Shown here one piece after another: positions 1-6,654 of a DNA stretch of 19,530 bases (its first letter is position 1; each line of letters starts with the position of its first letter). The DNA is taken from contig JAITJU010000092.1 of assembly GCA_031278735.1 (NCBI GenBank), positions 1 through 19,530 on the forward strand. Direction: 5' to 3'. Below the pieces are notes generated by a model. It made no database searches. It saw nothing but the letters and a program-made list of their open reading frames with translations, and was not told where the DNA came from. The position numbers were made by a program, and so were the translations under genes. This DNA comes from Zoogloeaceae bacterium (GTDB lineage: Bacteria > Pseudomonadota > Gammaproteobacteria > Burkholderiales > Rhodocyclaceae).

Positions 1-1
1 G

Positions 2-112
2 CTGGTGCGCTACGAAAAGCTCGAACATACGTTTATCGCGCTCAACCACCTCGCCGCCGCCATCATCGCATTGCGCAAGATCAGCTTACCAGTCAATATT
101 ATTTACGGATAA
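2..112 (+). mobile_element. 3' end of an IS5-family transposase gene (partial)
   Basis: The frame starting at base 2 is open from the window edge and ends at TAA 110-112, giving 36 residues. It reads LVRYEKLEHTFIALNHLAAA and continues to the ending PVNIIYG. This is the characteristic C-terminus of IS5-family DDE transposases (RYEKLE...L.HLAAAIIA.RK...PVNIIYG). The catalytic domain would lie to the left, outside the window, so I cannot say whether the element is intact. The right end of the insertion sequence should lie a few to about twenty bases after the stop. I could not place its terminal inverted repeat because the left end is not visible. The element sits against a truncated minus-strand gene (116-281), which it appears to have disrupted. 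Confidence 0.85.
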
Positions 113-163
113 GTCCTAAGTATCTATATTCACTGTCTGCCCCGCCAGCGCCGCGCCGGAAAA

Positions 164-197
164 GGCCAGCGCGACGGCCAGCGCGACGGCCAGCGCG
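164..197. repeat. 12-bp tandem repeat, about 2.8 copies
   Basis: GGCCAGCGCGAC occurs at 164-175 and 176-187, followed by a partial third copy, GGCCAGCGCG, at 188-197. Read on the minus strand it encodes repeated Ala-Leu-Ala-Val, the hydrophobic core of the signal peptide in the truncated gene 116-281. The unit is a multiple of three, so gain or loss of a copy would lengthen or shorten the core by four residues without shifting the frame. Confidence 0.8.
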
Positions 198-225
198 GCG
201 GGACGGATTATGCTATTGGATTGGT

Positions 226-238
226 GGGGGGGGGGGGG
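226..238. repeat. Homopolymer tract of 13 G (C on the minus strand)
   Basis: Thirteen consecutive G on the plus strand lie between the start codon and the signal peptide of the minus-strand fragment 116-281. Tracts of this length are prone to slipped-strand mispairing and are classic phase-variation switches in other bacteria. At 13 the downstream signal peptide is out of frame; 12 or 15 would put it in frame. The length could also be a sequencing or assembly error. Confidence 0.85.
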
Positions 239-317
239 TAAGGAACGCGGCGGCCTGACGGCCAGAAGTATTGCGATTCATGTGATTTCCTTCACGAGAA
301 ATGACAAAACGGGCGCA

Positions 318-346
318 ATTGTACGCTTGTACGCCGGATTTCATAA
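318..346 (-). promoter_or_regulatory. Candidate sigma-70 promoter for the truncated exported-protein gene
   Basis: On the minus strand TTATGA (346-341, weak -35) and TACAAT (323-318, 5 of 6 matches to the -10 consensus) are separated by 17 bases. Transcription would begin near 311, giving a leader of about 30 bases before the ATG at 281 and its GAAGGA site. The -10 lies in a perfect 8-bp tandem repeat (319-334). This is prediction from sequence only. Confidence 0.45.
319..334. repeat. Perfect 8-bp tandem repeat TTGTACGC x2
   Basis: TTGTACGC occurs twice head to tail (319-326 and 327-334), overlapping the -10 and spacer of the minus-strand promoter candidate. It might be a regulator site or another slippage-prone element; two copies alone could also be chance. 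Confidence 0.6.
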
Positions 347-484
347 CATTTCATGGCAAATGTCGGAAAGACGACAAAAAACAGCCGGGGTTGGAGGATC
401 GACCGATCGGTTGGCGCGCGCCCGCAAAATTCGCGCTTTCCGCTTTCTATTTTCTGTCCCCTGTCTTCCCTCTTCCGATCCCTT

Positions 485-490
485 TATAAT
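485..490 (+). promoter_or_regulatory. Candidate -10 box ahead of the rhodanese-grxC-secB run
   Basis: A perfect TATAAT lies 60 bases upstream of the rhodanese start codon. The matching -35 position (about 462-467, TGTCTT) is a poor match, so activity might depend on an activator. It is the best promoter-like signal in the gap before the plus-strand run and would start transcripts near 497. Confidence 0.45.
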
Positions 491-550
491 GCGCCCCTGT
501 TTCCCCTGTCCTGGGACAGGAAATTGATTTTCTTACCGGAGTTTTGCCAA

Positions 551-970
551 GTGCCCGTGGAATTTATCCAGAACAATATTCTCCTCATCATCATCGCGGC
601 GGTCAGCGGCGTCATGCTGTGCTGGCCGGGGCTTTTTTCGACGGGACGGATGTTGAGCGCGCAGCAGGCGACGCAGCGCATCAACCATGACGACGCGGAA
701 ATCATCGACGTGCGCGACGCGCAGGAGTTCGCGGGCGGGCATTTGCCGGGGGCGCGCAACATTCCCCTCAAGGAGCTTGCCGGGAAGATTGCCGAATTGA
801 CGGCGATGAAGGAAAAACCGCTGATTCTGGTGTGCGCTTCCGGCACGCGATCGGGACGCGCCTGCGCCCTCCTGAAGAAACAGGGATTCGCGGACGCATG
901 CTGTCTGCAGGGCGGCGTTCCGGCCTGGGAACGCGCGGGTCTGCCCATGATTCGGGAACAGGGGACATGA
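551..970 (+). CDS. Membrane-anchored rhodanese-like protein (YibN type)
   Basis: This 139-residue protein has one N-terminal membrane helix (about residues 7-25) followed by a single rhodanese domain (about 34-135). The active-site loop is CASGTR with the catalytic cysteine at 95, so it should be able to carry sulfur as a persulfide. The domain should face the cytoplasm, though the true sulfur acceptor is unknown. I chose the GTG start because GGAG (538-541) lies 9 bases before it and the protein then begins directly at the membrane helix; the frame is open upstream but has no family-like sequence there. The stop overlaps the grxC start in ATGA. The pairing of this rhodanese with grxC and secB is common in betaproteobacteria and suggests a role in thiol or envelope homeostasis. 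Confidence 0.88.
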   Translation: MPVEFIQNNILLIIIAAVSGVMLCWPGLFSTGRMLSAQQATQRINHDDAEIIDVRDAQEFAGGHLPGARNIPLKELAGKIAELTAMKEKPLILVCASGTRSGRACALLKKQGFADACCLQGGVPAWERAGLPMIREQGT

Positions 971-1233
971 ACCGCGTCCGCATGTACACCACGGCGATCT
1001 GTCCTTACTGCATCCGCGCCAAAAAGCTGCTGAACCTGCGCGGCGCGCGCGAAATCGACGAAATCCGCGTCGATCTGCGGCCAGAGGAAATGCAGCGCAT
1101 GACGCGGGAAACCGGGCGACGCACCGTGCCGCAGATTTATATCGGCGATATCCACATCGGCGGCTGCGATGAACTGTACGCCCTGGATCTCGCCGGCAAA
1201 CTCACGCCCCTCCTGGTGGGCACTGACGCTTGA
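967..1233 (+). CDS. grxC: Glutaredoxin 3
   Basis: This 88-residue protein is a complete dithiol glutaredoxin, a cytoplasmic enzyme that reduces disulfides and protein-glutathione mixed disulfides with glutathione. The CPYC active site is at residues 12-15. The cis-proline region TVPQIYI and the glutathione-binding GGCDEL follow in the expected order and spacing for the family. The start overlaps the rhodanese stop (ATGA), which points to translational coupling. secB follows 16 bases after the stop. Length and motifs are typical and I see nothing missing. Confidence 0.95.
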   Translation: MNRVRMYTTAICPYCIRAKKLLNLRGAREIDEIRVDLRPEEMQRMTRETGRRTVPQIYIGDIHIGGCDELYALDLAGKLTPLLVGTDA

Positions 1234-1249
1234 AAAGGAAATGAACCTC

Positions 1250-1738
1250 ATGGAAGCCACGCAACCAACCCGGCAGCAAGAGCCAATGTTCGGAATCGAA
1301 AAAATCTACGTCAAGGATTTTTCGCTGGAAGTGCCGAATGCCCCCCAGATTTTTCTGGAGCACGGCGCGCCCGACGTCTCCATCCAAATCAACAACAGCG
1401 GCGCCCCGTTGGGCGAGGGCGCGTTCGACGCCACGCTGACCGTGACCGTGACCGCCAAGCTGGGCGACAAGACCCTGTTTCTGGTGGAAGTGAGCCAGGC
1501 GGGGATTTTCCGCATCACGAACGTGCCGGAAAATGAAATCGAGCCGCTATTGGCAATCGCCTGCCCCAACATCCTGCAAGCCTACGCGCGCGAGGTCATT
1601 TCCGACGCCACGGTGCGCGCCGGGTTCGCGCCGGTATTGTTGCAGCCCATCAATTTTGACGCGATTTATCAGCAAAACCTGCAAAAGCGCAAGGCGGAGA
1701 CGGCGACAAGCCTTCCCGCCGACGCGCCCCTGCAATGA
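1250..1738 (+). CDS. secB: Protein-export chaperone SecB
   Basis: This 162-residue protein belongs to the SecB family. SecB forms a tetramer that keeps secretory preproteins unfolded and hands them to SecA at the SecYEG channel. Recognisable stretches are IEKIYVKDFSLEVPNAP, the central beta strands (ATLTVTVTAKLGDKTLFLVEV), and the SecA-contacting C-terminal half with ACPNILQAYARE and INFDAIY. The ATG at 1250 is preferred because AAGGA (1235-1239) lies 10 bases upstream; the in-frame ATG at 1241 is too close to that site. The acidic, alanine-rich tail is unremarkable. It lies between grxC and an exported SH3 protein in the conserved betaproteobacterial order. SecB is largely confined to proteobacteria. 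Confidence 0.95.
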   Translation: MEATQPTRQQEPMFGIEKIYVKDFSLEVPNAPQIFLEHGAPDVSIQINNSGAPLGEGAFDATLTVTVTAKLGDKTLFLVEVSQAGIFRITNVPENEIEPLLAIACPNILQAYAREVISDATVRAGFAPVLLQPINFDAIYQQNLQKRKAETATSLPADAPLQ

Positions 1739-1773
1739 GCAGCGCCGCGCCACCCCTTTCAGGAGTTTTCGTC

Positions 1774-2235
1774 ATGCCCCGTTCCCTTTCCGTCATGGCG
1801 GCCGCCGCCGCGCTTGGAGTCGCCGCCGCGTTGGGAAGCGGCCTTGCCGAGGCGCAGGAGTACCGTTCCGTCGCGGCAACCGCCGCCATCCTCTATGACG
1901 CGCCGTCGGCGCAGGGGAAAAAGCTGTATCTGGTCAGGAACGCGACGCCATTGGAAGTGCTGGTGCAGGTCGAAGGCTGGACAAAGGTGCGCGACGCGGA
2001 AGGCGGCATCGCCTGGATAGCAACCTCGGCGCTGACGACGCGGCGCATGGTGGTGGTGACGGCGGAACGGGCGCAGGCGCGCCAGGCCGCCAGCGAGGAA
2101 GCGGCCATCGTGTTTCAGGCGGACAAGTGGGTGGCGCTGGAACTGCTGGAAGGCGCCCCCGCCGGATGGGTGAAGGTGCGGCACCGGGACGGCGCCAGCG
2201 GCTTTGTCCGCCTGATGCAGGTCTGGGGGCTGTAG
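1774..2235 (+). CDS. Exported SH3-like domain protein
   Basis: This 153-residue protein has an N-terminal signal peptide rich in alanine (about residues 1-28, likely cut after AEA). Two bacterial SH3-like modules follow: about 30-80 (ending VEGWTKVRDAEGGIAWI) and about 90-152 (ending GWVKVRHRDGASGFVRL). The repeated GW.KVR.RDG..G(F/W) pattern is typical of periplasmic SH3_3/SH3_4 domains, which are often linked to cell-wall binding. Its ligand is unknown. The ATG at 1774 is chosen because AGGAG (1761-1765) precedes it by 8 bases and the signal peptide begins there; an earlier in-frame ATG at 1735 overlaps the secB stop. A protein of this kind between secB and gpsA is usual in betaproteobacteria. 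Confidence 0.85.
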   Translation: MPRSLSVMAAAAALGVAAALGSGLAEAQEYRSVAATAAILYDAPSAQGKKLYLVRNATPLEVLVQVEGWTKVRDAEGGIAWIATSALTTRRMVVVTAERAQARQAASEEAAIVFQADKWVALELLEGAPAGWVKVRHRDGASGFVRLMQVWGL

Positions 2236-2242
2236 CAAACCG

Positions 2243-3229
2243 ATGGACATCAGCGTGCTGGCGGCTGGCGCGTGGGGCACCGCGCTGGCGACGGCTTTCT
2301 CGGCGCGGCACCGCGTGACGCTCTGGGCGCGGGAGAAGGCGCTGGTTGCCGATATGCGCCAGTGCCGGGAAAACCGCGCTTTCCTGCCCGGATTTCCCTT
2401 GCCGGAATCCCTGCGTCTCGAGGACGATCTGACGGCGGCGGCGGCGTCCGCGGAAATTCTCATCATCGCCACGCCGATTGCCGGTCTGCGCCCCACGCTG
2501 CGGCGGCTGGCGGAATTGCGGACGCGAGTTCCCCTGCTTTGGGCCTGCAAGGGTTTCGAGGCGGGCGCGGGCAAACTGCCGCATGAGGTTTTTGCCGAGG
2601 AATTGCCGCGCCTGGCGGGCGGCGCGCTCTCCGGCCCCAGTTTCGCGCAGGAAGTGGCGGCGGGATTGCCCGCGGCGCTGGCGCTGGCTTCCACCGACGG
2701 CGCGTTTTCCCGCGACATGGCGCGCAGGCTGCACGGCGGACAATTGCGGATTTACGCCAGCGACGACCTGATCGGCGTGGAAGTCGGCGGCGCGCTGAAA
2801 AACGTGCTCGCCATCGCCACGGGCGTCTGCGACGGCCTGAAACTCGGCCTGAATGCCCGCGCCGCCCTGATGACGCGCGGCCTGGCCGAAATCGCCCGGC
2901 TGGGCGTGGCCCTGGGCGCGAAAAAGGACACTTTTCTGGGATTGGCGGGCATGGGCGATCTGATTCTCACCTGCACCGGCGATCTCTCCCGCAACCGGCG
3001 CATCGGTCACGATCTGGCCGCCGGATTGCCGCTGCAACAGGCGCTGGCCGATCTCGGCCACGTCGCGGAAGGCGTGCCGGCGGCCTGGGAAGCGCAGCGC
3101 ATCGCCACGCGCCTGGGCATCGAAATGCCCATCACCACGGTCGTCACGGAAGTGCTCGGCGGGCATGTCAGCGTGCGCGAAGGCGTCACCCAGCTTCTCG
3201 CGCGCGATCCAGGGCCGGAAGACAGATGA
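2243..3229 (+). CDS. gpsA: NAD(P)-dependent glycerol-3-phosphate dehydrogenase
   Basis: This 328-residue cytoplasmic enzyme reduces dihydroxyacetone phosphate to sn-glycerol 3-phosphate, the backbone for phospholipids. The N-terminal Rossmann fold begins at residue 4 (VLAAGAWGTALA). The catalytic region contains EVGGALKNVLAIATG, with the family's active-site lysine. LTRGLAEIARLG-type and TFLGLAGMGDLILTCTGDLSRNRR-type motifs follow as expected. Length is normal. The first glycine of the nucleotide-binding GxGxxG is replaced by alanine (Ala7), while the other two glycines (9 and 12) are kept. The gene begins 7 bases after the SH3 protein stop; a G-rich stretch (2225-2229) is the nearest ribosome-site candidate. 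Confidence 0.95.
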   Translation: MDISVLAAGAWGTALATAFSARHRVTLWAREKALVADMRQCRENRAFLPGFPLPESLRLEDDLTAAAASAEILIIATPIAGLRPTLRRLAELRTRVPLLWACKGFEAGAGKLPHEVFAEELPRLAGGALSGPSFAQEVAAGLPAALALASTDGAFSRDMARRLHGGQLRIYASDDLIGVEVGGALKNVLAIATGVCDGLKLGLNARAALMTRGLAEIARLGVALGAKKDTFLGLAGMGDLILTCTGDLSRNRRIGHDLAAGLPLQQALADLGHVAEGVPAAWEAQRIATRLGIEMPITTVVTEVLGGHVSVREGVTQLLARDPGPEDR

Positions 3230-3269
3230 CGGGGGGCGGTTCCTGCCCCGCCTTGCCGACGCCCTCGCC

Positions 3270-4907
3270 GTGAACCTTCTGCGCGCTCTGGTTACCGTCA
3301 GCAGCATGACCCTGCTGTCCCGCGCGCTGGGATTCGCGCGGGATTTCGTCATCGCCCGCTCTTTTGGCGCGGGCAGTCTGACCGACGCCTTCTTCGTCGC
3401 CTTCAAGCTCCCCAACCTGCTCCGGCGCCTGTTCGCCGAAGGCGCGTTCTCGCAGGCCTTCGTGCCGATTCTTGGGGAATACAAAAACCGCCGCGGGACA
3501 AAGCGCGTCCGCACACTGATCGACAATACGGCCACGCTGCTTGCCCTCGTCCTTCTGGTCGTCGCCGCGCTGGGCGTATTGGCCGCGCCCCTGCTGGTGT
3601 GGATTTCCGCGCCGGGATTCGCCGCCGCCGGGGACGACAGATTCGCGCTGACCGTCACGCTCACGCGGATTACCTTTCCCTACATTTTTTTCATGTCCCT
3701 GACGGCGATGGCGGCGGGCATCCTCAACACCTGGAGCCGCTTCGCCATCCCCGCCTTCACGCCGACGCTGCTCAACCTGAGCTTCATCGTCATGGCGCTC
3801 TTCGCCGCGCCGCACTTCGACCCGCCAGTATTGGCGCTGGCCTGGGCGGTGTTCATCGGCGGGATTCTGCAACTTTCCCTGCAAATTCCGGCGCTGCGCA
3901 AAATCGGCATGTTGCCGCGCCCCACGCTCAATCTGGCGCGCGCCTGGAAAGACGCGGGCGTGCGGCGCATCGCCCGGCTGATGGCCCCGGCGGTGCTCGG
4001 CGTTTCGGTCTCCCAGGTCAGTCTGCTGATCAATACCCTGTTCGCCTCCTTTCTGGCGGCAGGCAGTGTTTCCTGGCTGTATTACGCCGACCGCCTGATG
4101 GAGTTTCCCGCCGGACTCCTGGGCGTTGCCCTGGGCTCCATTCTGCTGCCTTCGCTCTCCCGTCACCACGCCAACGCGAACGACCGCGAATACGCCGCCC
4201 TGCTGGATTGGGGCATGCGCCTGACGCTGCTGCTGGCCCTGCCTGCCGCTCTGGGATTGGCGCTGCTCGCCGCGCCGCTCATCGCCACACTGTTTCTTTA
4301 CGGCGCGTTTTCCGCCGAGGACGCGCTGGCGACGCGGCAGGCGTTGATGGCCTACAGCCTGGGACTGACCGGCCTCATCCTGATCAAGGTGCTGGCGCCC
4401 GGCTTTTACGCGCGGCAGAATATCCGCACCCCGGTCAGAATCGCGCTCATCACGCTGGCGGCGACCCAATTGATGAATCTGTGCTTTCTGCTGGGACTGG
4501 CATGGTTTTCCTTCGATCTGGACTTTTCCTTCGCCGCCTTGCGCCACATCCTTGCGCATCGGCAGGAAATCCGCTTCGGACACGCCGGTCTGGCTTTGTC
4601 CATCGGGCTTGCCGCCTGCCTGAACGCGCTCCTGCTGTATCGCGGCCTGCGCCGCCACCAGATTTACACGCCGCAGCCCGGCTGGGGGAAATTCATGGCG
4701 AAGCTGGCCGCCGCCCTGGCGGTCATGGCGCTGGTATTGTATTTCGGCATGGGAAACACGCGGGACTGGCTGGAGTACGCGCTTTTTGCGCGTCTCTTGC
4801 ATTTGAGTTTGCTGGTGACATCGGGCGCGGGCGTTTATTTCGCTACACTATGGATGCTCGGGTTCCGTCTGGCCGATTTTCGCCGCCAGGCCGCCGAGTC
4901 CAATTGA
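3270..4907 (+). CDS. murJ: Lipid II flippase MurJ
   Basis: This 545-residue inner-membrane protein of the MOP/MATE-like superfamily moves lipid II across the membrane for peptidoglycan synthesis. About 14 hydrophobic helices are visible. Conserved charged residues are present: Arg18, Arg24 and Asp39 near the N-terminus (SRALGFARDF...LTDAFFVAFKLPNLLRR) and the YYADRLMEFP motif at 271-280. The GTG start is chosen because family homology begins exactly there (MNLLRALVTVSS). No good Shine-Dalgarno site precedes it, and the frame stays open upstream into gpsA. Compared with typical MurJ (about 510-525 residues) it carries an extra segment of about 25 residues near 411-436. GHAGLALSIG then resumes the normal sequence. 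Confidence 0.93.
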   Translation: MNLLRALVTVSSMTLLSRALGFARDFVIARSFGAGSLTDAFFVAFKLPNLLRRLFAEGAFSQAFVPILGEYKNRRGTKRVRTLIDNTATLLALVLLVVAALGVLAAPLLVWISAPGFAAAGDDRFALTVTLTRITFPYIFFMSLTAMAAGILNTWSRFAIPAFTPTLLNLSFIVMALFAAPHFDPPVLALAWAVFIGGILQLSLQIPALRKIGMLPRPTLNLARAWKDAGVRRIARLMAPAVLGVSVSQVSLLINTLFASFLAAGSVSWLYYADRLMEFPAGLLGVALGSILLPSLSRHHANANDREYAALLDWGMRLTLLLALPAALGLALLAAPLIATLFLYGAFSAEDALATRQALMAYSLGLTGLILIKVLAPGFYARQNIRTPVRIALITLAATQLMNLCFLLGLAWFSFDLDFSFAALRHILAHRQEIRFGHAGLALSIGLAACLNALLLYRGLRRHQIYTPQPGWGKFMAKLAAALAVMALVLYFGMGNTRDWLEYALFARLLHLSLLVTSGAGVYFATLWMLGFRLADFRRQAAESN

Positions 4908-4924
4908 CCGAACGAGGAGGAAAC

Positions 4925-5554
4925 ATGGAACTTTTCAGCCAAAGCTTCGCGGAAGGCGAGCGCATCCCCGGCGAATTCGCCTTTGCCGTCCCGGACGCCG
5001 CCAGTCACGTGAAATTGAGCCGGAACAAAAACCCGCACCTGCGCTGGAACGACGCGCCCGCGGCGACAAAAAGCTTCGCCCTCATCTGCCGCGACCCGGA
5101 CGTGCCCGGTCAGGGCGACGATGTGAACCAGGAAGGCCGCACGGTGCCCGCCGATTTGCCGCGCGTGGAATTCATTCACTGGCTCCTGATCGACCTGCCC
5201 GCGCATCTGCGCGAAATCGCGGCGGGCGCTTTTTCCAGCACCGTCACGCCGCGCGGCAAGCCGGGGCCGAACGCGCCCCTGGGCGCGCGCCAGGGCATCA
5301 ATGATTACACGGGATTCTTTGCCCAGGATCGCGACATGTGCGGCGATTATTACGGCTACGACGGCCCCTGTCCGCCTTGGAACGACGCGCTCCGCCATCG
5401 TTACATTTTCACGCTGTACGCGCTGGACGCGGAAACGCTGCCCGTGAGCGAGCGGCTGACGGCGGCCGCCATCCGCCAGGCCATGCGCGGACATGTTCTG
5501 GCGGAAGCGAGCCTGACCGGCCTCTATACGCTGAATCCATCGCTTGCGCCCTGA
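4925..5554 (+). CDS. YbhB/YbcL-type phosphatidylethanolamine-binding (PEBP) protein
   Basis: This 209-residue protein belongs to the bacterial branch of the PEBP/Raf-kinase-inhibitor-like family. Ligand-pocket motifs are visible: DPDVP (57-61), HW (85-86), GPCPP and then HRYIFTLYALD near the C-terminus. The function of the bacterial members is not well defined; some bind small anionic ligands. There is no signal peptide, so it is predicted to be cytoplasmic. A strong AGGAGG site (4915-4920) sits just before the ATG. The stop overlaps the rlmN start in TGATG, so the two are probably co-translated. The product is longer than the E. coli homologues, with an added segment around residues 62-80. 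Confidence 0.88.
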   Translation: MELFSQSFAEGERIPGEFAFAVPDAASHVKLSRNKNPHLRWNDAPAATKSFALICRDPDVPGQGDDVNQEGRTVPADLPRVEFIHWLLIDLPAHLREIAAGAFSSTVTPRGKPGPNAPLGARQGINDYTGFFAQDRDMCGDYYGYDGPCPPWNDALRHRYIFTLYALDAETLPVSERLTAAAIRQAMRGHVLAEASLTGLYTLNPSLAP

Positions 5555-6654
5555 TGTCCTTGCCCAACCTCCTCGATTTCGACGCCGCGCAACTGACCGC
5601 CTGGTTTGCCGCCGTCGGGGAAAAACCATTTCGCGCCGTCCAGCTCCTGCGCTGGATGCACCGTTACGGCGAAACGGATTTCGCGGCCATGACCAATCTC
5701 GCCAGGTCCCTGCGCGAAAAATTGCCGACGCTGGCGACGATCACGCCGCCCGCGCTCCTCTCCGCGCGCAGGGCCAGCGACGGCACGCGCAAATTCCTCT
5801 TCGACATAGGCGGCGGCAACGCGGTGGAAAGCGTGTTCATTCCAGAAGCCGGATACGGCGCCCTGTGCGTCTCCACGCAGGCGGGCTGCGCGCTCGACTG
5901 CGCGTTTTGCTCGACCGGCAAGCAGGGATTCAGCCGCAACCTGGGCGTTGGCGAAATCATCGGCCAGCTTTGGCAGGCGAACAAGGCGCTGGGACGCGAC
6001 CCAAAAGGCGAGCGCGTCATTTCCAACGTGGTGCTGATGGGCATGGGCGAGCCGCTGGCCAACTTCGACAACAGCGTGACCGCGATCCGCCTGATGCTGG
6101 ACGACAATGCCTACGGGCTTTCGCGACGGCGCGTGACCGTCTCCACAGCGGGTCTGGTTCCCGCCATCGATCGCCTGCGCGAGGAATGCCCGGTGGCGCT
6201 GGCGATTTCCCTGCATGCGCCGGATGACGCGCTGCGCGATACGCTCGTGCCCATCAACAAGAAATACCCGCTCGCCAATCTGATGGCGGCTTGCCGACGT
6301 TATCTGGAAAAAGCGCCACGGGATTTCGTCACCTTTGAATATGTGCTGATCGATGGCGTAAATGATCGCGAACAGGACGCCAAAGCCCTGATTTCCTTGA
6401 CGCGACAGGTGTCTTGCAAGTTTAATATGATCCCTTTCAACCCTTTTCCCGGATCGAGCTATCGTCGTTCCCGCCCCGATCACATTCGACGGTTTGTTGA
6501 TATTCTTTTGCGCGCGGGCATCATAACCACGGTGCGGAGGACCCGCGGCGACGCCATTGACGCGGCCTGCGGACAACTGGTCGGGCAAATCCGGAACAAG
6601 ACGCGGCGCATCGCGCAAACGACGCGCAACATGCTGGAGGAACAAATATCATGA
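5554..6654 (+). CDS. rlmN: Dual-specificity 23S rRNA (A2503)/tRNA (A37) C2-methyltransferase
   Basis: This 366-residue radical-SAM enzyme methylates C2 of A2503 in 23S rRNA and of A37 in some tRNAs, which supports translational accuracy. The CxxxCxxC cluster motif is at Cys112, Cys116 and Cys119 (GCALDCAFCSTGKQG). The GMGEPL SAM-contacting motif, the RRVTVSTAG stretch and the C-terminal cysteine in DAACGQL (about residue 339) that serves as the methyl-transfer cysteine partner are all present. The start overlaps the PEBP stop and the stop overlaps the next gene by ATGA. rlmN followed by a PilW-like TPR gene, rodZ, ispG and hisS is a widely conserved order in gamma- and betaproteobacteria. Confidence 0.96.
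   Translation: MSLPNLLDFDAAQLTAWFAAVGEKPFRAVQLLRWMHRYGETDFAAMTNLARSLREKLPTLATITPPALLSARRASDGTRKFLFDIGGGNAVESVFIPEAGYGALCVSTQAGCALDCAFCSTGKQGFSRNLGVGEIIGQLWQANKALGRDPKGERVISNVVLMGMGEPLANFDNSVTAIRLMLDDNAYGLSRRRVTVSTAGLVPAIDRLREECPVALAISLHAPDDALRDTLVPINKKYPLANLMAACRRYLEKAPRDFVTFEYVLIDGVNDREQDAKALISLTRQVSCKFNMIPFNPFPGSSYRRSRPDHIRRFVDILLRAGIITTVRRTRGDAIDAACGQLVGQIRNKTRRIAQTTRNMLEEQIS

Larger units (their letters stand above)
116..281 (-). pseudogene. 5' fragment of an exported-protein gene with a poly-C tract, cut by the insertion sequence
   Basis: On the minus strand an ATG at 281-279 follows GAAGGA (293-288) with 6 bases between them. It opens MNRNTSGRQAAAFLT and runs into 13 consecutive C (238-226). 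With 13 C the frame stops after about 22 codons (PPPPPIQ, then TAG); with 14 it also stops early. With 12 or 15 C it continues through PPPHQSNSIIRP into ALAVALAVALAFSGAALAG, a good Sec signal peptide core with an AxA-type cleavage site, then QTVNID, and ends at TAG 118-116. That stop lies at or near the border with the transposase remnant, so the mature protein is missing. The fragment is therefore both out of frame at the tract and truncated. The mature product cannot be identified. A promoter candidate lies at 318-346. The alternative is chance coding potential, but promoter, ribosome site, start and signal peptide together argue against that. Confidence 0.6.

Noticed and set aside
210..527. 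Plus-strand open frame starting at 210 and reading through the poly-G tract
   Set aside because: It has no ribosome site and no domain, reads poly-Gly through the tract, and runs against the better-supported minus-strand gene.
353..550. N-terminal extension of the rhodanese by 66 residues
   Set aside because: The extension lacks family likeness, includes the TATAAT box and precedes a good GGAG site with the GTG at 551.
1934..3664. Long minus-strand open frame (576 codons) opposite the SH3 gene, gpsA and the murJ start
   Set aside because: It is arginine- and alanine-rich antisense shadow sequence produced by high-GC codon bias. Three recognised genes occupy the other strand.
3186..4802. Minus-strand open frame (538 codons) opposite murJ
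   Set aside because: The composition is glutamine/arginine-rich without any domain, and it is wholly antisense to a well-supported MurJ.
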